A stretch of DNA of 55,350 nt from MED-G16 sp964467915. Lineage in GTDB: Bacteria > Bacteroidota > Bacteroidia > Cytophagales > MED-G16. Shown one piece after another: positions 34,683-43,251 of this stretch. The notes below the pieces were generated by a model. That model was given only the letters and a program-made list of their open reading frames with translations, was not told the origin of the DNA and did not search any database. Each line of letters begins with the position of its first letter. The first letter of the stretch is position 1. The stretch is from the NCBI GenBank assembly GCA_964467915.1, contig CAYXSW010000007.1, positions 1 to 55,350 of the forward strand. The letters run 5' to 3'. Both the position numbers and the translations under genes were made by a program.

Positions 34683-36250
34683 ATAATAAGTTTGATTATA
34701 TAGTTATAGGGGGGGGTATTAATTCTTTAATTTCTGCTGGACTTTTATCTAAAAAAAATAAATCAGTAATATTATTTGAATCTGGTAATCAACTTGGTGG
34801 TATGGCGTCAACTACTGAATTTTCTAAAGGTTTTAGGTGCAACTTGGTCTATGATTATATAAAATGGATAGATCACAGAATAATAAAAAATTTAGGCATA
34901 GATAAATCTTCAATAAAGTTTATTGAAAATGATATTTATAGAATTTCACTAAACTCTAATCATCATCATCATTTATTTTTTAATAGAGATATTAGCAAAA
35001 CTATAAAATCAATTAAGTCAATATCAGAATCTGATTCTGAAAAGTGGATTGATTTTACTCAATATATTTATAAAATAACTAGTTTTTTAAAACCTCTTTA
35101 TAAAATAGCACCTCCTAAGATTAAAAACATGGGGCTTAGCGACGCTATCTCAATGAAAGAAATGATTAAACCTATTTGGAACCATGGAACAAGAGGTTTT
35201 GTCGATATTCTTAGAACATTACCAATGATGATGCCTGAGTTATTAGATGAATGGTTCGATTCAGAATTATTAAGAGGTACTATATCAGCAAGTGGTGTTC
35301 ATCATTTAAATCAGGGACCATATTCAGCCGCAACTGTATTGAACTTCTTACACCAGAATTTATATTCTGGCTCAAATATTTTAGATGCAAATTTTATTTC
35401 TGGGGGGGGTACTAATTTGTCTAAAGTTTTAGAAAAAAAAGCGAATGAATATGGAACAAAAATAAAATTAAATTCAAAAGTATTATCTATAGATTGTAAT
35501 GATAACTTATGTGAGGGGGTAACTTTAGAAAATGGAGATAAGATTTTTGGCAAAAATATAATTTCAGGATTGGACCAAAATAATACATGTTTAAAATTAT
35601 TAAATGTTGAAAATTTAAATCCAAATACAAAAAATCAATTAAATAATATTAAGTATAGGGGGAGCACCGCAAGAATTCATTTTGCCTTAAAAGATTTGCC
35701 AAATATTAAAGGTATTACCCAAGATCAGTTAAAAACTGTATTTTCTATTACTCCATCAATTGATTATTTGGAGAAATCATTCGATAAAGTAAAATACGGA
35801 AATTTTTCTTCATCACCATTTATGGAATTTTGTATACCTAGTTTATTTAATCCTGAATTTTCTCCTGATGGTAAACATGTTCTTTCAGCTTCAGTTCAAT
35901 ATATTCCATATAAATTAAGAAATAAGGAATGGAACGAAGATTTAAAGGGTGATATAATTAATAATGTAAAGAATATTTTAAATCAGTATATTTCAAATTT
36001 TTCAGATATAATAATTGATTCCTCAATTTCAATTCCATTAGATTTTGAAAATTCATTGGGTATTACTGAGGGTAGCTTTAATCATGGAGATATGACCCTT
36101 GATCAATTTTTATTTATGAGACCAACAATTTCCTCATCACAATATAGAACTCATATTAAAAATTTATTTATTTGTGGACCTTCAACTCATCCAGGAGGTG
36201 GACTCCATGGTTCAAATGCAATTAATATGGTTAATCAAATAATCAAGTAG
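34676..36250 (+). CDS. FAD-dependent oxidoreductase, phytoene desaturase/PYROXD2-like (copy 2, divergent paralogue)
   Basis: 524 residues, colinear with the upstream copy. The Rossmann start is YIVIGGGINSLISAGLLSKK with LGGMASTTE, the middle has DEWFDSELLRGTISASGVHH, and the end has CGPSTHPGGGLHGSN. Shared later blocks (SITPSIDYLEKSFDKVKYGNF against SISPSYDHLEKAYDDAKYGNF) show a tandem duplication. This copy is more Asn/Lys/Ile-rich and has drifted, for example HHLNQGP where copy 1 has GTFMGPRSPG. It may have a different substrate or a structural role. Its stop overlaps the stop of the convergent Rieske gene by 8 bases. Confidence 0.87.
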   Translation: MVNNKFDYIVIGGGINSLISAGLLSKKNKSVILFESGNQLGGMASTTEFSKGFRCNLVYDYIKWIDHRIIKNLGIDKSSIKFIENDIYRISLNSNHHHHLFFNRDISKTIKSIKSISESDSEKWIDFTQYIYKITSFLKPLYKIAPPKIKNMGLSDAISMKEMIKPIWNHGTRGFVDILRTLPMMMPELLDEWFDSELLRGTISASGVHHLNQGPYSAATVLNFLHQNLYSGSNILDANFISGGGTNLSKVLEKKANEYGTKIKLNSKVLSIDCNDNLCEGVTLENGDKIFGKNIISGLDQNNTCLKLLNVENLNPNTKNQLNNIKYRGSTARIHFALKDLPNIKGITQDQLKTVFSITPSIDYLEKSFDKVKYGNFSSSPFMEFCIPSLFNPEFSPDGKHVLSASVQYIPYKLRNKEWNEDLKGDIINNVKNILNQYISNFSDIIIDSSISIPLDFENSLGITEGSFNHGDMTLDQFLFMRPTISSSQYRTHIKNLFICGPSTHPGGGLHGSNAINMVNQIIK

Positions 36251-37496
36251 TACTTTTGCTTTTAATACTAATTTTTAGATGTTTTAAATACCAATTCTTT
36301 AATTTTTTTAATCCTATTTCCATAGTAGATAGAGGTCCTGGAATATATTTTTTTGAAAGAACTCCCTTCTGATTATTTTCTATAATTCTTTTGTCAGCTA
36401 TTGTTGTTTCATCCCACATCCATATTAATTCATCTATATTATAATCTTTTCCTTCAACTGCATTTTCATCAACCAGCCACATTATTTCAACATCAGTCTT
36501 CATTGGTCCCCTTGGAATAAAAGTAAATGTTGTTGCAAAATCATTTGACATTATAAGGCTATTAAATGGTGAAGTTCCAACTGTTGTATATCCGCCGTCA
36601 AAATCTTTAAAATTTCCCATTAATGTTGATACAGGATTTCCAGATTTAGTTTCTGAAAGTCTATTATTATCAAAAGGTGTTCTTTCAGCACTTCTAAAAT
36701 AATTTGAAAAATTAATATCTGAATATTCTCCAGTTAGGTAGCCTAATTTTTCAGTTCTACTATTCCATTCATGTAATTTTTTGGTGAAAATTTTAGATTC
36801 TGGCCCAGTATTGTTCCCAGCTCCATAAGCTTGAATATATTCTTTTGAATGAACTTGACAATATTCTGGGTGTGAAGGGATACAATGATAACATTCATGA
36901 AAGTTATCAAGTGTCAATTTCCAGTTACCATTTGTAGGATAAGTTTTTCTAGCGGCTATTTTTGATTTTTTAAGCCCATGTAATTCAATAAAAGGTTTTA
37001 TTGGTTTTATAAACTCATTAAAATCATCAGGATGATCAGAAAAATTTAAAAAAATCAATCCTTGGAAAACATTAGAATTACATTTAATTAGATTCCATTT
37101 TTTTTTATCAAAGTCTTCTTGCATCATTCTTGCATTAATTAAGTCTCCTTCTAAATTATAAGCCCATGCATGATATGGACATATTAGTTTTTTAGAATTT
37201 CCTTCAGGTTTTAAACATATATGTGATCCTCTATGTCTACAGACATTGTAAAAACAATTTATTTTATTTTTACTTTCTCTAATAACAATTATCGATTCAT
37301 CTCCTATAGAAAATATAAAATAATCTCCTTTATTTGGTATCCTAGATTGATGGCCAATAAAAATCCATTGATTATAAAAAAATGTTTTTATATCCAATTC
37401 ATAGATATTTCTATTAACATAGAATGATTGTTCTAAAGGAAAATTATCCTTTTGAGAATTAATTAATTTTAAAATGTTAGTGTAATCCTTCACCAT
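36243..37496 (-). CDS. Rieske non-heme iron oxygenase, choline/glycine-betaine monooxygenase group
   Basis: 417 residues. The Rieske [2Fe-2S] ligands are in CRHRGS and CPYHAWAY (residues ~87-110). The mononuclear iron site follows in LDNFHECYHCIPSHP (two His, residues ~215-229) with the late Asp in TIADKRIIENNQ. The ECYHC form is characteristic of choline monooxygenase, glycine betaine demethylase (GbcA) and stachydrine demethylase (Stc2). A quaternary ammonium substrate and oxidative N-demethylation are therefore likely, though unproven. No reductase gene is adjacent. Convergent with the tandem flavoproteins, divergent from nhaC-like. Confidence 0.88.
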   Translation of the reverse strand: MVKDYTNILKLINSQKDNFPLEQSFYVNRNIYELDIKTFFYNQWIFIGHQSRIPNKGDYFIFSIGDESIIVIRESKNKINCFYNVCRHRGSHICLKPEGNSKKLICPYHAWAYNLEGDLINARMMQEDFDKKKWNLIKCNSNVFQGLIFLNFSDHPDDFNEFIKPIKPFIELHGLKKSKIAARKTYPTNGNWKLTLDNFHECYHCIPSHPEYCQVHSKEYIQAYGAGNNTGPESKIFTKKLHEWNSRTEKLGYLTGEYSDINFSNYFRSAERTPFDNNRLSETKSGNPVSTLMGNFKDFDGGYTTVGTSPFNSLIMSNDFATTFTFIPRGPMKTDVEIMWLVDENAVEGKDYNIDELIWMWDETTIADKRIIENNQKGVLSKKYIPGPLSTMEIGLKKLKNWYLKHLKISIKSKSTT

Positions 37497-37580
37497 ATGT
37501 AAAATCTAATGACTATTATAGTTTTATTTAAGATTGTTTTCCAGTTTTTCTTAGTAAATATTAGTAATTTGTCATGAATA

Positions 37581-39008
37581 ATGAAAAAAAGAACACCTAG
37601 TTTAATAGAGTCTTTTCTACCAATAATATTTCTGGTAATATTCTTAACTATTAATGTCTCAATTTTTGGAGATGATGCTTTATCTGGTAGTATTCAGATT
37701 GTTCTTATTTTTTCGTCTGCTATAGCCACTCTTATTGCATTTAATCTTGGTTTTACATGGATTGAAATTCAGAATGGGATACAAAATAGTATTAATTCTG
37801 CTATACCGTCAATTCTTATACTTTTTCTTGTTGGCTCCCTTGCCGGTTCTTGGTTATTAAGTGGTATTGTGCCTGCTCTTATATATTATGGCATTCAAAT
37901 TTTAAATGCGAAAATATTTTTATTTGCTGCTTGTATAATATGTGTTGTAGTTTCAATGGCTACAGGAAGTTCGTGGACAACATCAGCCACTATAGGTATT
38001 GCATTAATTGGGATTGGTAAAGCTCTTAATGTTCCCGAAGGTCTAATTGCAGGTGCTATTCTTAGTGGTGCTTATTTTGGAGACAAAATGTCTCCACTTT
38101 CGGACACAACGAATCTTGCTCCCGCAATGGCAGGCAGTGATTTATTTACTCATATAAGATATTTATCTATAACTACTTTTCCCTCTATAATTATTTCACT
38201 TATTATTTTTATTATATTGGGAATTAATATTTCTACTGATGCAAATATTGATAATGCCTCTATAATTGCTTCTTCCATTTTAGACAAATTTTATATCTCT
38301 CCAATATTATTTTTAGTCCCTTTAACTGTTATCTTCCTCATTTATAAAAAAATTAAAGCTGTACCATCATTATTTGTTGGAGTAGTTTTAGGATCAATTT
38401 TTGCTTTAATTTTTCAACCTGATTTAGTGATAGAGGTATCTGGTAATTATTCAAAAGACTGGACTTCATTATTTATAGGTACAATGAAATCATTGTATGG
38501 ATCAATTTCAATAGCTACATCGGATCAATTAGTATCTGATCTTCTCTCATCAAGTGGGATGTATGGTATGCTAGGAACTATTTGGTTAGTTATTTCGGCT
38601 ATGATTTTTGGTGGTGTTATGGATAAAGCAGGTTTCTTAAATGTAATTTCATCTTTAATTTTAAATAAAGTTAATTCAGTTGGATCATTAGTAACCTCTA
38701 CAGCTGGAACTTGTATATTTTTTAATTTAACTGCATCAGATCAATATATATCAATAGTTGTACCTGGTAAAATGTATTCTTCAATTTATAAGGATAAAGG
38801 ACTTGCTCCTGAGAATTTAAGTAGAACTTTAGAAGATAGTGGAACTGTTACATCGGTTTTAATTCCATGGAATACTTGTGGGGCATATCATGCAAGTGTT
38901 TTAAATGTATCTACTTTAACCTATTTGCCTTATTGTTTTTTTAGTCTTATCAGTCCAATTATGACAATTTTAATTGCTTATTTAAAAATAAAAATAAAAC
39001 GTTTATAG
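37581..39008 (+). CDS. NhaC family Na+/H+ antiporter-type transporter
   Basis: 475 residues with about 11-12 transmembrane helices. The family signature GDKMSPLSDTTNLAPAMAG (near residues 168-186) is exact, and MATGSSWTTSATIG precedes it. A second inverted half holds TSDQLVSDLL and the NLTASDQYIS and EDSGTVTSVLIPWNTCG segments. NhaC relatives exchange sodium for protons, and some (MleN) couple this to organic acids. Placed 84 bases divergent from the Rieske oxygenase, it may support uptake or ion balance for the same pathway, but could also be an unrelated housekeeping antiporter. Confidence 0.9.
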   Translation: MKKRTPSLIESFLPIIFLVIFLTINVSIFGDDALSGSIQIVLIFSSAIATLIAFNLGFTWIEIQNGIQNSINSAIPSILILFLVGSLAGSWLLSGIVPALIYYGIQILNAKIFLFAACIICVVVSMATGSSWTTSATIGIALIGIGKALNVPEGLIAGAILSGAYFGDKMSPLSDTTNLAPAMAGSDLFTHIRYLSITTFPSIIISLIIFIILGINISTDANIDNASIIASSILDKFYISPILFLVPLTVIFLIYKKIKAVPSLFVGVVLGSIFALIFQPDLVIEVSGNYSKDWTSLFIGTMKSLYGSISIATSDQLVSDLLSSSGMYGMLGTIWLVISAMIFGGVMDKAGFLNVISSLILNKVNSVGSLVTSTAGTCIFFNLTASDQYISIVVPGKMYSSIYKDKGLAPENLSRTLEDSGTVTSVLIPWNTCGAYHASVLNVSTLTYLPYCFFSLISPIMTILIAYLKIKIKRL

Positions 39009-39905
39009 TTACTCTAATTCATTCAGAATAGATAAATAGTTATTATATCTTTTGTCAGAAACACCTTTACCTAAGACATTTTTTATAAAACATTTAGGTT
39101 CATTTTGATGTAAACAATTATTGAATTTGCATTTATCATTAAATAATTTAAATTCAGGATATAAAAATTTTAAATCACTTTTATTTATATCAAAAAAGTA
39201 AAAGTCTTTAAACCCCGGTGAATCAATAATATGACTGTTTTTATCTATTTCAAAAGTTTCGGAAAAAGTTGTTGTTTGTCTTCCTCTACCTGTTTTTAAT
39301 GATAAACTTCCTGTCTTCTGGTTTGAGCTTAAAGAGATAGAATTTATTAATGTAGATTTGCCCACACCAGAATTACCTATAATCAAAGTTTTTTTATTAA
39401 ATAATTTATCTAATAATTCATTTAAATTAATTTTTGCTTTAGCAGATATATTATATGTTTCAATTTTAGCATCCTTATAAATATTATATATATCTTTTAA
39501 TTTTGACATTTCTTTATTACTTAAAAGATCAATTTTATTGAAAACAAGTATTGGTTTAATATTATAATAAATAGATGCTGCTAGGCATTTATCAATAAAA
39601 CTTAATTTTGTATATGGCTTTTTTATGCTACAAATAATAAGAACCTGATCAAGGTTTGCACCAATAATATGAGCTTTATTATCTTTTAATGATTTTTTAA
39701 TAAAATAGTTTTTTCTATCTAAAACTTTTTCTATAATCCCTGAGTTAGCGTCAACTAATTTTATATTTACTTTATCTCCTGATACAATTGGGTTTGAAAA
39801 GGCATTGTTCAGTTTATTTTTCCCTCTATAATTACATCTTATAATTTTGTTATTAATTTTAACATTATACAAATCCCCAACTGACTTGACAATAACTCCT
39901 ATCAT
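39009..39905 (-). CDS. rsgA: Ribosome small subunit-dependent GTPase
   Basis: 298 residues. An N-terminal OB-fold (VKSVGDLYNVKINN...CNYRGK) is followed by a circularly permuted GTPase: the G4 motif FNKIDLL comes before G1 GNSGVGKSTLINS, G3 is DSPGF. The C-terminal zinc knuckle has CKFNNCLHQNEPKC. RsgA acts in late 30S subunit maturation. It is the third gene of engB-waaA-rsgA, each pair joined by a 4-base ATGA overlap. Its stop abuts that of the convergent NhaC-type gene. Confidence 0.95.
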   Translation of the reverse strand: MIGVIVKSVGDLYNVKINNKIIRCNYRGKNKLNNAFSNPIVSGDKVNIKLVDANSGIIEKVLDRKNYFIKKSLKDNKAHIIGANLDQVLIICSIKKPYTKLSFIDKCLAASIYYNIKPILVFNKIDLLSNKEMSKLKDIYNIYKDAKIETYNISAKAKINLNELLDKLFNKKTLIIGNSGVGKSTLINSISLSSNQKTGSLSLKTGRGRQTTTFSETFEIDKNSHIIDSPGFKDFYFFDINKSDLKFLYPEFKLFNDKCKFNNCLHQNEPKCFIKNVLGKGVSDKRYNNYLSILNELE

Positions 39906-41131
39906 TTTAGATATTTAGATAATAATTTATTTGTTTTCATTGTAGCTCCTGAGTTTTTAATTACGAACGAGTTGCCTCCTATTCCCACATCTTTATTCTT
40001 TAGAATTCTATTTTTTATAAGTTTAAACTCATTTCCATTTCTGATAGGAAATCCGATGTTGTTTTCTTCCAATTTTTGTACCTCTATGAACTTTTTATTT
40101 TTCTTATTAAACCCATAAATTATTGGGATGTCCCATACGGCAGCTTCTAGAGTATTATGTAATGCTCCTCTAAACCCACCTCCAATATACGCAAGCTTAC
40201 AGTACTTATATAAAGAAGATAACATCCCTAGGTTATCAATAATTAGAATCCTTTTATTTATATTTTTTTGACGTAATTCAGAGAATTTAATCGTATCATT
40301 AATGAAACAATTTTCTAAATACTCAATGTCTTTTAATTCAATATTATGAGGTGCAATAATATATTTTGTGTCAGTTAAATCTCTTCTTATTTCTTTTTTT
40401 AATATTTCAATATCACTTCTCCAAGAACTTCCAATTACAATTGCTTTTTTATTATTTATGAAGTCTTTTATAATTGAAATATTTTTAGAATTATTATATA
40501 TATTTAAAACTCTATCATATCTAGTATCGCCGATAATTTCTACTTGTGAAATATTAATTTTTTTCAATAACATTTTTGATTTTTCATCTTGAACTAGAAA
40601 TAAACTAATATTTTTTAAGGCATTTCTAAAGAAAAGCCCGATTTTCAAAAAATAAATTTGATTTGATCTAAAGACAGATGAAACTGAAATAATTGGAACT
40701 GAATTTTTTTTTGCTGAATAAATAAGGTTTATCCAAAACTCATATTTAACTATAATAATAATTTTTAGGTTTAATAAGTTGAAGAGTTTTTCGGTGTTTG
40801 ATTTTTCATCAGAAACTAAATAAAAATTATAATTAATTTTTTTATATTTTTTTACTTCCTTCTCCGCCGAAGATGAAAAATACGATACTAGTATTTTATA
40901 GGGATATTTTTTATAAATAAGATCAATTATTGGTTTAGCTTGCTCAAACTCTCCCACTGAAGAAACATGAATCCATACTAATTTATCCTCTGAACTAATA
41001 TATTTTTGTATATATGAGAAAGTGTTTTTTCTTCCATCATATATATTTTTATTTTTTTTGTTGAAGAATGAACTAATTAATAGAAGACAGTTTAATATTT
41101 TTATTAAAAAATCATAAAATATATATATCAT
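39902..41131 (-). CDS. waaA: 3-deoxy-D-manno-octulosonic acid (Kdo) transferase
   Basis: GT30 enzyme adding Kdo to lipid IVA at the cytoplasmic face of the inner membrane. 409 residues with a short N-terminal membrane anchor. Recognisable blocks: WIHVSSVGEFEQAKPII (near residue 52), the KYEFWINL segment, GDTRYDR, IAPHN, and the nucleotide-binding YIGGGFRGALHNTLEAAVWDIPIIYG near the C terminus. The protein is very Lys/Ile/Asn-rich, matching local base composition. Works with lpxB at 9897 in LPS assembly. Confidence 0.94.
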   Translation of the reverse strand: MIYIFYDFLIKILNCLLLISSFFNKKNKNIYDGRKNTFSYIQKYISSEDKLVWIHVSSVGEFEQAKPIIDLIYKKYPYKILVSYFSSSAEKEVKKYKKINYNFYLVSDEKSNTEKLFNLLNLKIIIIVKYEFWINLIYSAKKNSVPIISVSSVFRSNQIYFLKIGLFFRNALKNISLFLVQDEKSKMLLKKINISQVEIIGDTRYDRVLNIYNNSKNISIIKDFINNKKAIVIGSSWRSDIEILKKEIRRDLTDTKYIIAPHNIELKDIEYLENCFINDTIKFSELRQKNINKRILIIDNLGMLSSLYKYCKLAYIGGGFRGALHNTLEAAVWDIPIIYGFNKKNKKFIEVQKLEENNIGFPIRNGNEFKLIKNRILKNKDVGIGGNSFVIKNSGATMKTNKLLSKYLK

Positions 41132-41742
41132 CTCAATAATGATTTATTTATTGTAAAAATATGTTTAAGAATCTCTTCTCTCCCAATATTTTTCATAGAC
41201 GAAGAAATAAAATAATTAGGTGTTTTTGACCAATATTTTGACAACTCACTTAAAAATTCATAAATGTTCGAATTAACTTTTGATTTTGTTTCTTTGTCAC
41301 TTTTAGTAAAAATAATATTCAGGGGTAATTTGCTTTTTCCAATATAGTTTATGTATTCAATATCAATTTTTTGAGGCTTTAGCCTTACATCTACTAGAAT
41401 AAATATTAATGAGATTTTATCTGAATTTACAAGAAATTCTTTTGTCATTTTGTCCCATTTTTCTCTATTTGCTTTACTTGTTTTAGCCCAACCATATCCT
41501 GGTAAATCCACAAAGTAAAGACTTTCATTAATTATGAAATGATTTATAAGTTGAGTTTTTCCTGGTTTTGAAGATATTTTTGATAGTTTATTTTGATTAA
41601 CTAACATATTAATTAATGAGGATTTCCCCACATTTGACCGACCTAAGAAAACATATTCAGGCAACTTTTTTTTTGGACATTCCGATAAATTCGGACTACT
41701 CTTAATAAATTTAGCTTCTTTTATGATCATGTTTTCAACCAT
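41128..41742 (-). CDS. engB: Ribosome biogenesis GTPase YsxC/EngB
   Basis: 204 residues. G1 GRSNVGKSSLIN, the G2 region GKTQLINHF, G3 DLPGYG, G4 FTKSDK and G5 SSSMKN are all present, as in YihA/YsxC GTPases needed for large-subunit assembly. Two start options exist: ATG at 41742 or the MIIKEAK methionine four codons later. First gene of the engB-waaA-rsgA operon, divergent from porT with a 50-base AT-rich gap. Confidence 0.95.
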   Translation of the reverse strand: MVENMIIKEAKFIKSSPNLSECPKKKLPEYVFLGRSNVGKSSLINMLVNQNKLSKISSKPGKTQLINHFIINESLYFVDLPGYGWAKTSKANREKWDKMTKEFLVNSDKISLIFILVDVRLKPQKIDIEYINYIGKSKLPLNIIFTKSDKETKSKVNSNIYEFLSELSKYWSKTPNYFISSSMKNIGREEILKHIFTINKSLLR

Positions 41743-41792
41743 TATACAATTTTAATTCAATTTTAAAGTTTAGATGTTATATTTAGCAATAA

Positions 41793-42500
41793 ATGAGAAA
41801 GATTTTTGTGTTCATACTGTTATTAATATCATTGAATACTTCTTTGTATTCCCAATCTTCAAGAATTAATTTGGGTGGGTATGATGATGCAAATACACAT
41901 TTTGGTTTTCTTTTAGGTGCTCATTCTACTTATTATAGAATATATTACTCTCAACAATTTCTAAATCCTAATTTTAATAATCTTCATAGTATACACTCAA
42001 AGTCAATGCCTGGATTTAAGCTAGGTTTTGTGTCAGATTTTAATATTATTTATCCTTTTGATTTAAGGACATTATTACAAGTTTCTTTTTCTGAATTTAG
42101 GTTAGACTATTATAGTGTTGATGGATCTATTTTTTCTAATGTAAGACCAGCTGTATTTCTAGAATCCCCAATACTATTTAAATACAAATCTAAGAGAAGA
42201 AAAAACCATAGAATGTTTTTAATTGCCGGAATTAAACCAAGTTTAGAGATAGGAGCTAAAAATAAAGATGAGGCAGGTGAAGATATTCTAGACTTGAAAG
42301 CTTTTGATATTTCATTAGAAGTTGGTTTTGGCAGTGACTTATTTTTTCAACTTTTTAAATTCTCACCTGAAGTAAGGTATTCTCGGGGTCTTAGAAATAT
42401 ATTAAATGGAAAAAATGTTAATCAATATAATTTGCCATTAGATAAAATAATAGTTCACAATATTTCATTTTTCTTTACATTTGAAGGTGGACCAAAATAA
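41793..42500 (+). CDS. porT: PorT family protein, type IX secretion
   Basis: 235 residues. A signal peptide (IFVFILLLISLNTSLYSQ) is followed by an outer-membrane beta-barrel-like pattern of alternating hydrophobic strands. Segments typical of PorT are HFGFLLGAHSTYYRI near the start and KFSPEVRYSRGLRN near the end. PorT is required for type IX secretion and gliding in Bacteroidota; the two sorting-domain proteins of this window (3908 and 23951) would be clients of that system. Its last 20 bases overlap the downstream SDR frame. Assignment rests on motif memory, not a search. Confidence 0.83.
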   Translation: MRKIFVFILLLISLNTSLYSQSSRINLGGYDDANTHFGFLLGAHSTYYRIYYSQQFLNPNFNNLHSIHSKSMPGFKLGFVSDFNIIYPFDLRTLLQVSFSEFRLDYYSVDGSIFSNVRPAVFLESPILFKYKSKRRKNHRMFLIAGIKPSLEIGAKNKDEAGEDILDLKAFDISLEVGFGSDLFFQLFKFSPEVRYSRGLRNILNGKNVNQYNLPLDKIIVHNISFFFTFEGGPK

Positions 42501-43251
42501 TAATAAAAAGTTAGTGTTTATTACTGGAGCAACTTCTGGAATTGGAGAGGCAACAGCAAATCTTTTATGTAATAATTACAATTTAATTCTTTGTGGTAGA
42601 AGAGAGGATAGATTGATAAATCTTAGCACCAGATTATCAGAAAAAACAAGTGTTAAAACCTTATCATTCGATGTTAGAAATAAAGATGAAGTATCAGAAA
42701 AGATTAAAAGCCTTGATGGTAAATGGAAAGATATTGATTTCTTAATTAATAATGCGGGTAATGCCCATGGTATGGATTATATTTTTGATGGAGATTCTGA
42801 TGATTGGGATAAGATGATTGATATAAATGTTAAGGGATTACTTTATGTTTCTAAGGAGATTCTAAAAACTATGGTATACAATAAAAGAGGTCATGTTATT
42901 AATATTGGTTCAATAGCTGGGAAAGAGGTATATTCTAAAGGAAATATATATTGTGCATCAAAATTTGCAGTTGATGCAATCTCTCGGGGGATGAGAATAG
43001 ATCTTAATCATAAAAATATAAAGGTGTCTCAAGTAAACCCTGGTCTTGTAAATACAGAATTTTCTAAAGTTAGATTTAAAAATAATATAGAGAAGATAGA
43101 TAATGTTTATAAAGGGATGACCCCTCTTACAGCAGATGATATTGCTGAGGTTATAAATTTCATAATTAATAGATCAGATAATGTCAATATTAGTGATGTA
43201 ACTATTCTGCCAAAGGCGCAGGCATCATCTACTGTTGTTAAAAGAGATTAG
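42487..43251 (+). CDS. Short-chain dehydrogenase/reductase (YdfG-like)
   Basis: About 254 residues. Cofactor motif TGATSGIGEA (near residue 13), NNAGNAHG, catalytic Ser in GSIAGKE, and YCASK with the catalytic Tyr/Lys are present; the arginines in CGRRED favour NADPH. E. coli YdfG relatives reduce 3-hydroxy acids and malonic semialdehyde; the substrate here is not known. No ATG fits the N terminus: the frame offers TTG 42481 or GTG 42487, both inside the end of porT. I chose GTG. Convergent with the propeller-like gene, sharing 4 bases at the stops. Confidence 0.9.
   Translation: MDQNNNKKLVFITGATSGIGEATANLLCNNYNLILCGRREDRLINLSTRLSEKTSVKTLSFDVRNKDEVSEKIKSLDGKWKDIDFLINNAGNAHGMDYIFDGDSDDWDKMIDINVKGLLYVSKEILKTMVYNKRGHVINIGSIAGKEVYSKGNIYCASKFAVDAISRGMRIDLNHKNIKVSQVNPGLVNTEFSKVRFKNNIEKIDNVYKGMTPLTADDIAEVINFIINRSDNVNISDVTILPKAQASSTVVKRD

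Noticed and set aside
34962..34973. Run of four histidines in the second flavoprotein
   Set aside because: A low-complexity CAT repeat in a variable region; no evidence of function or of an engineered tag.
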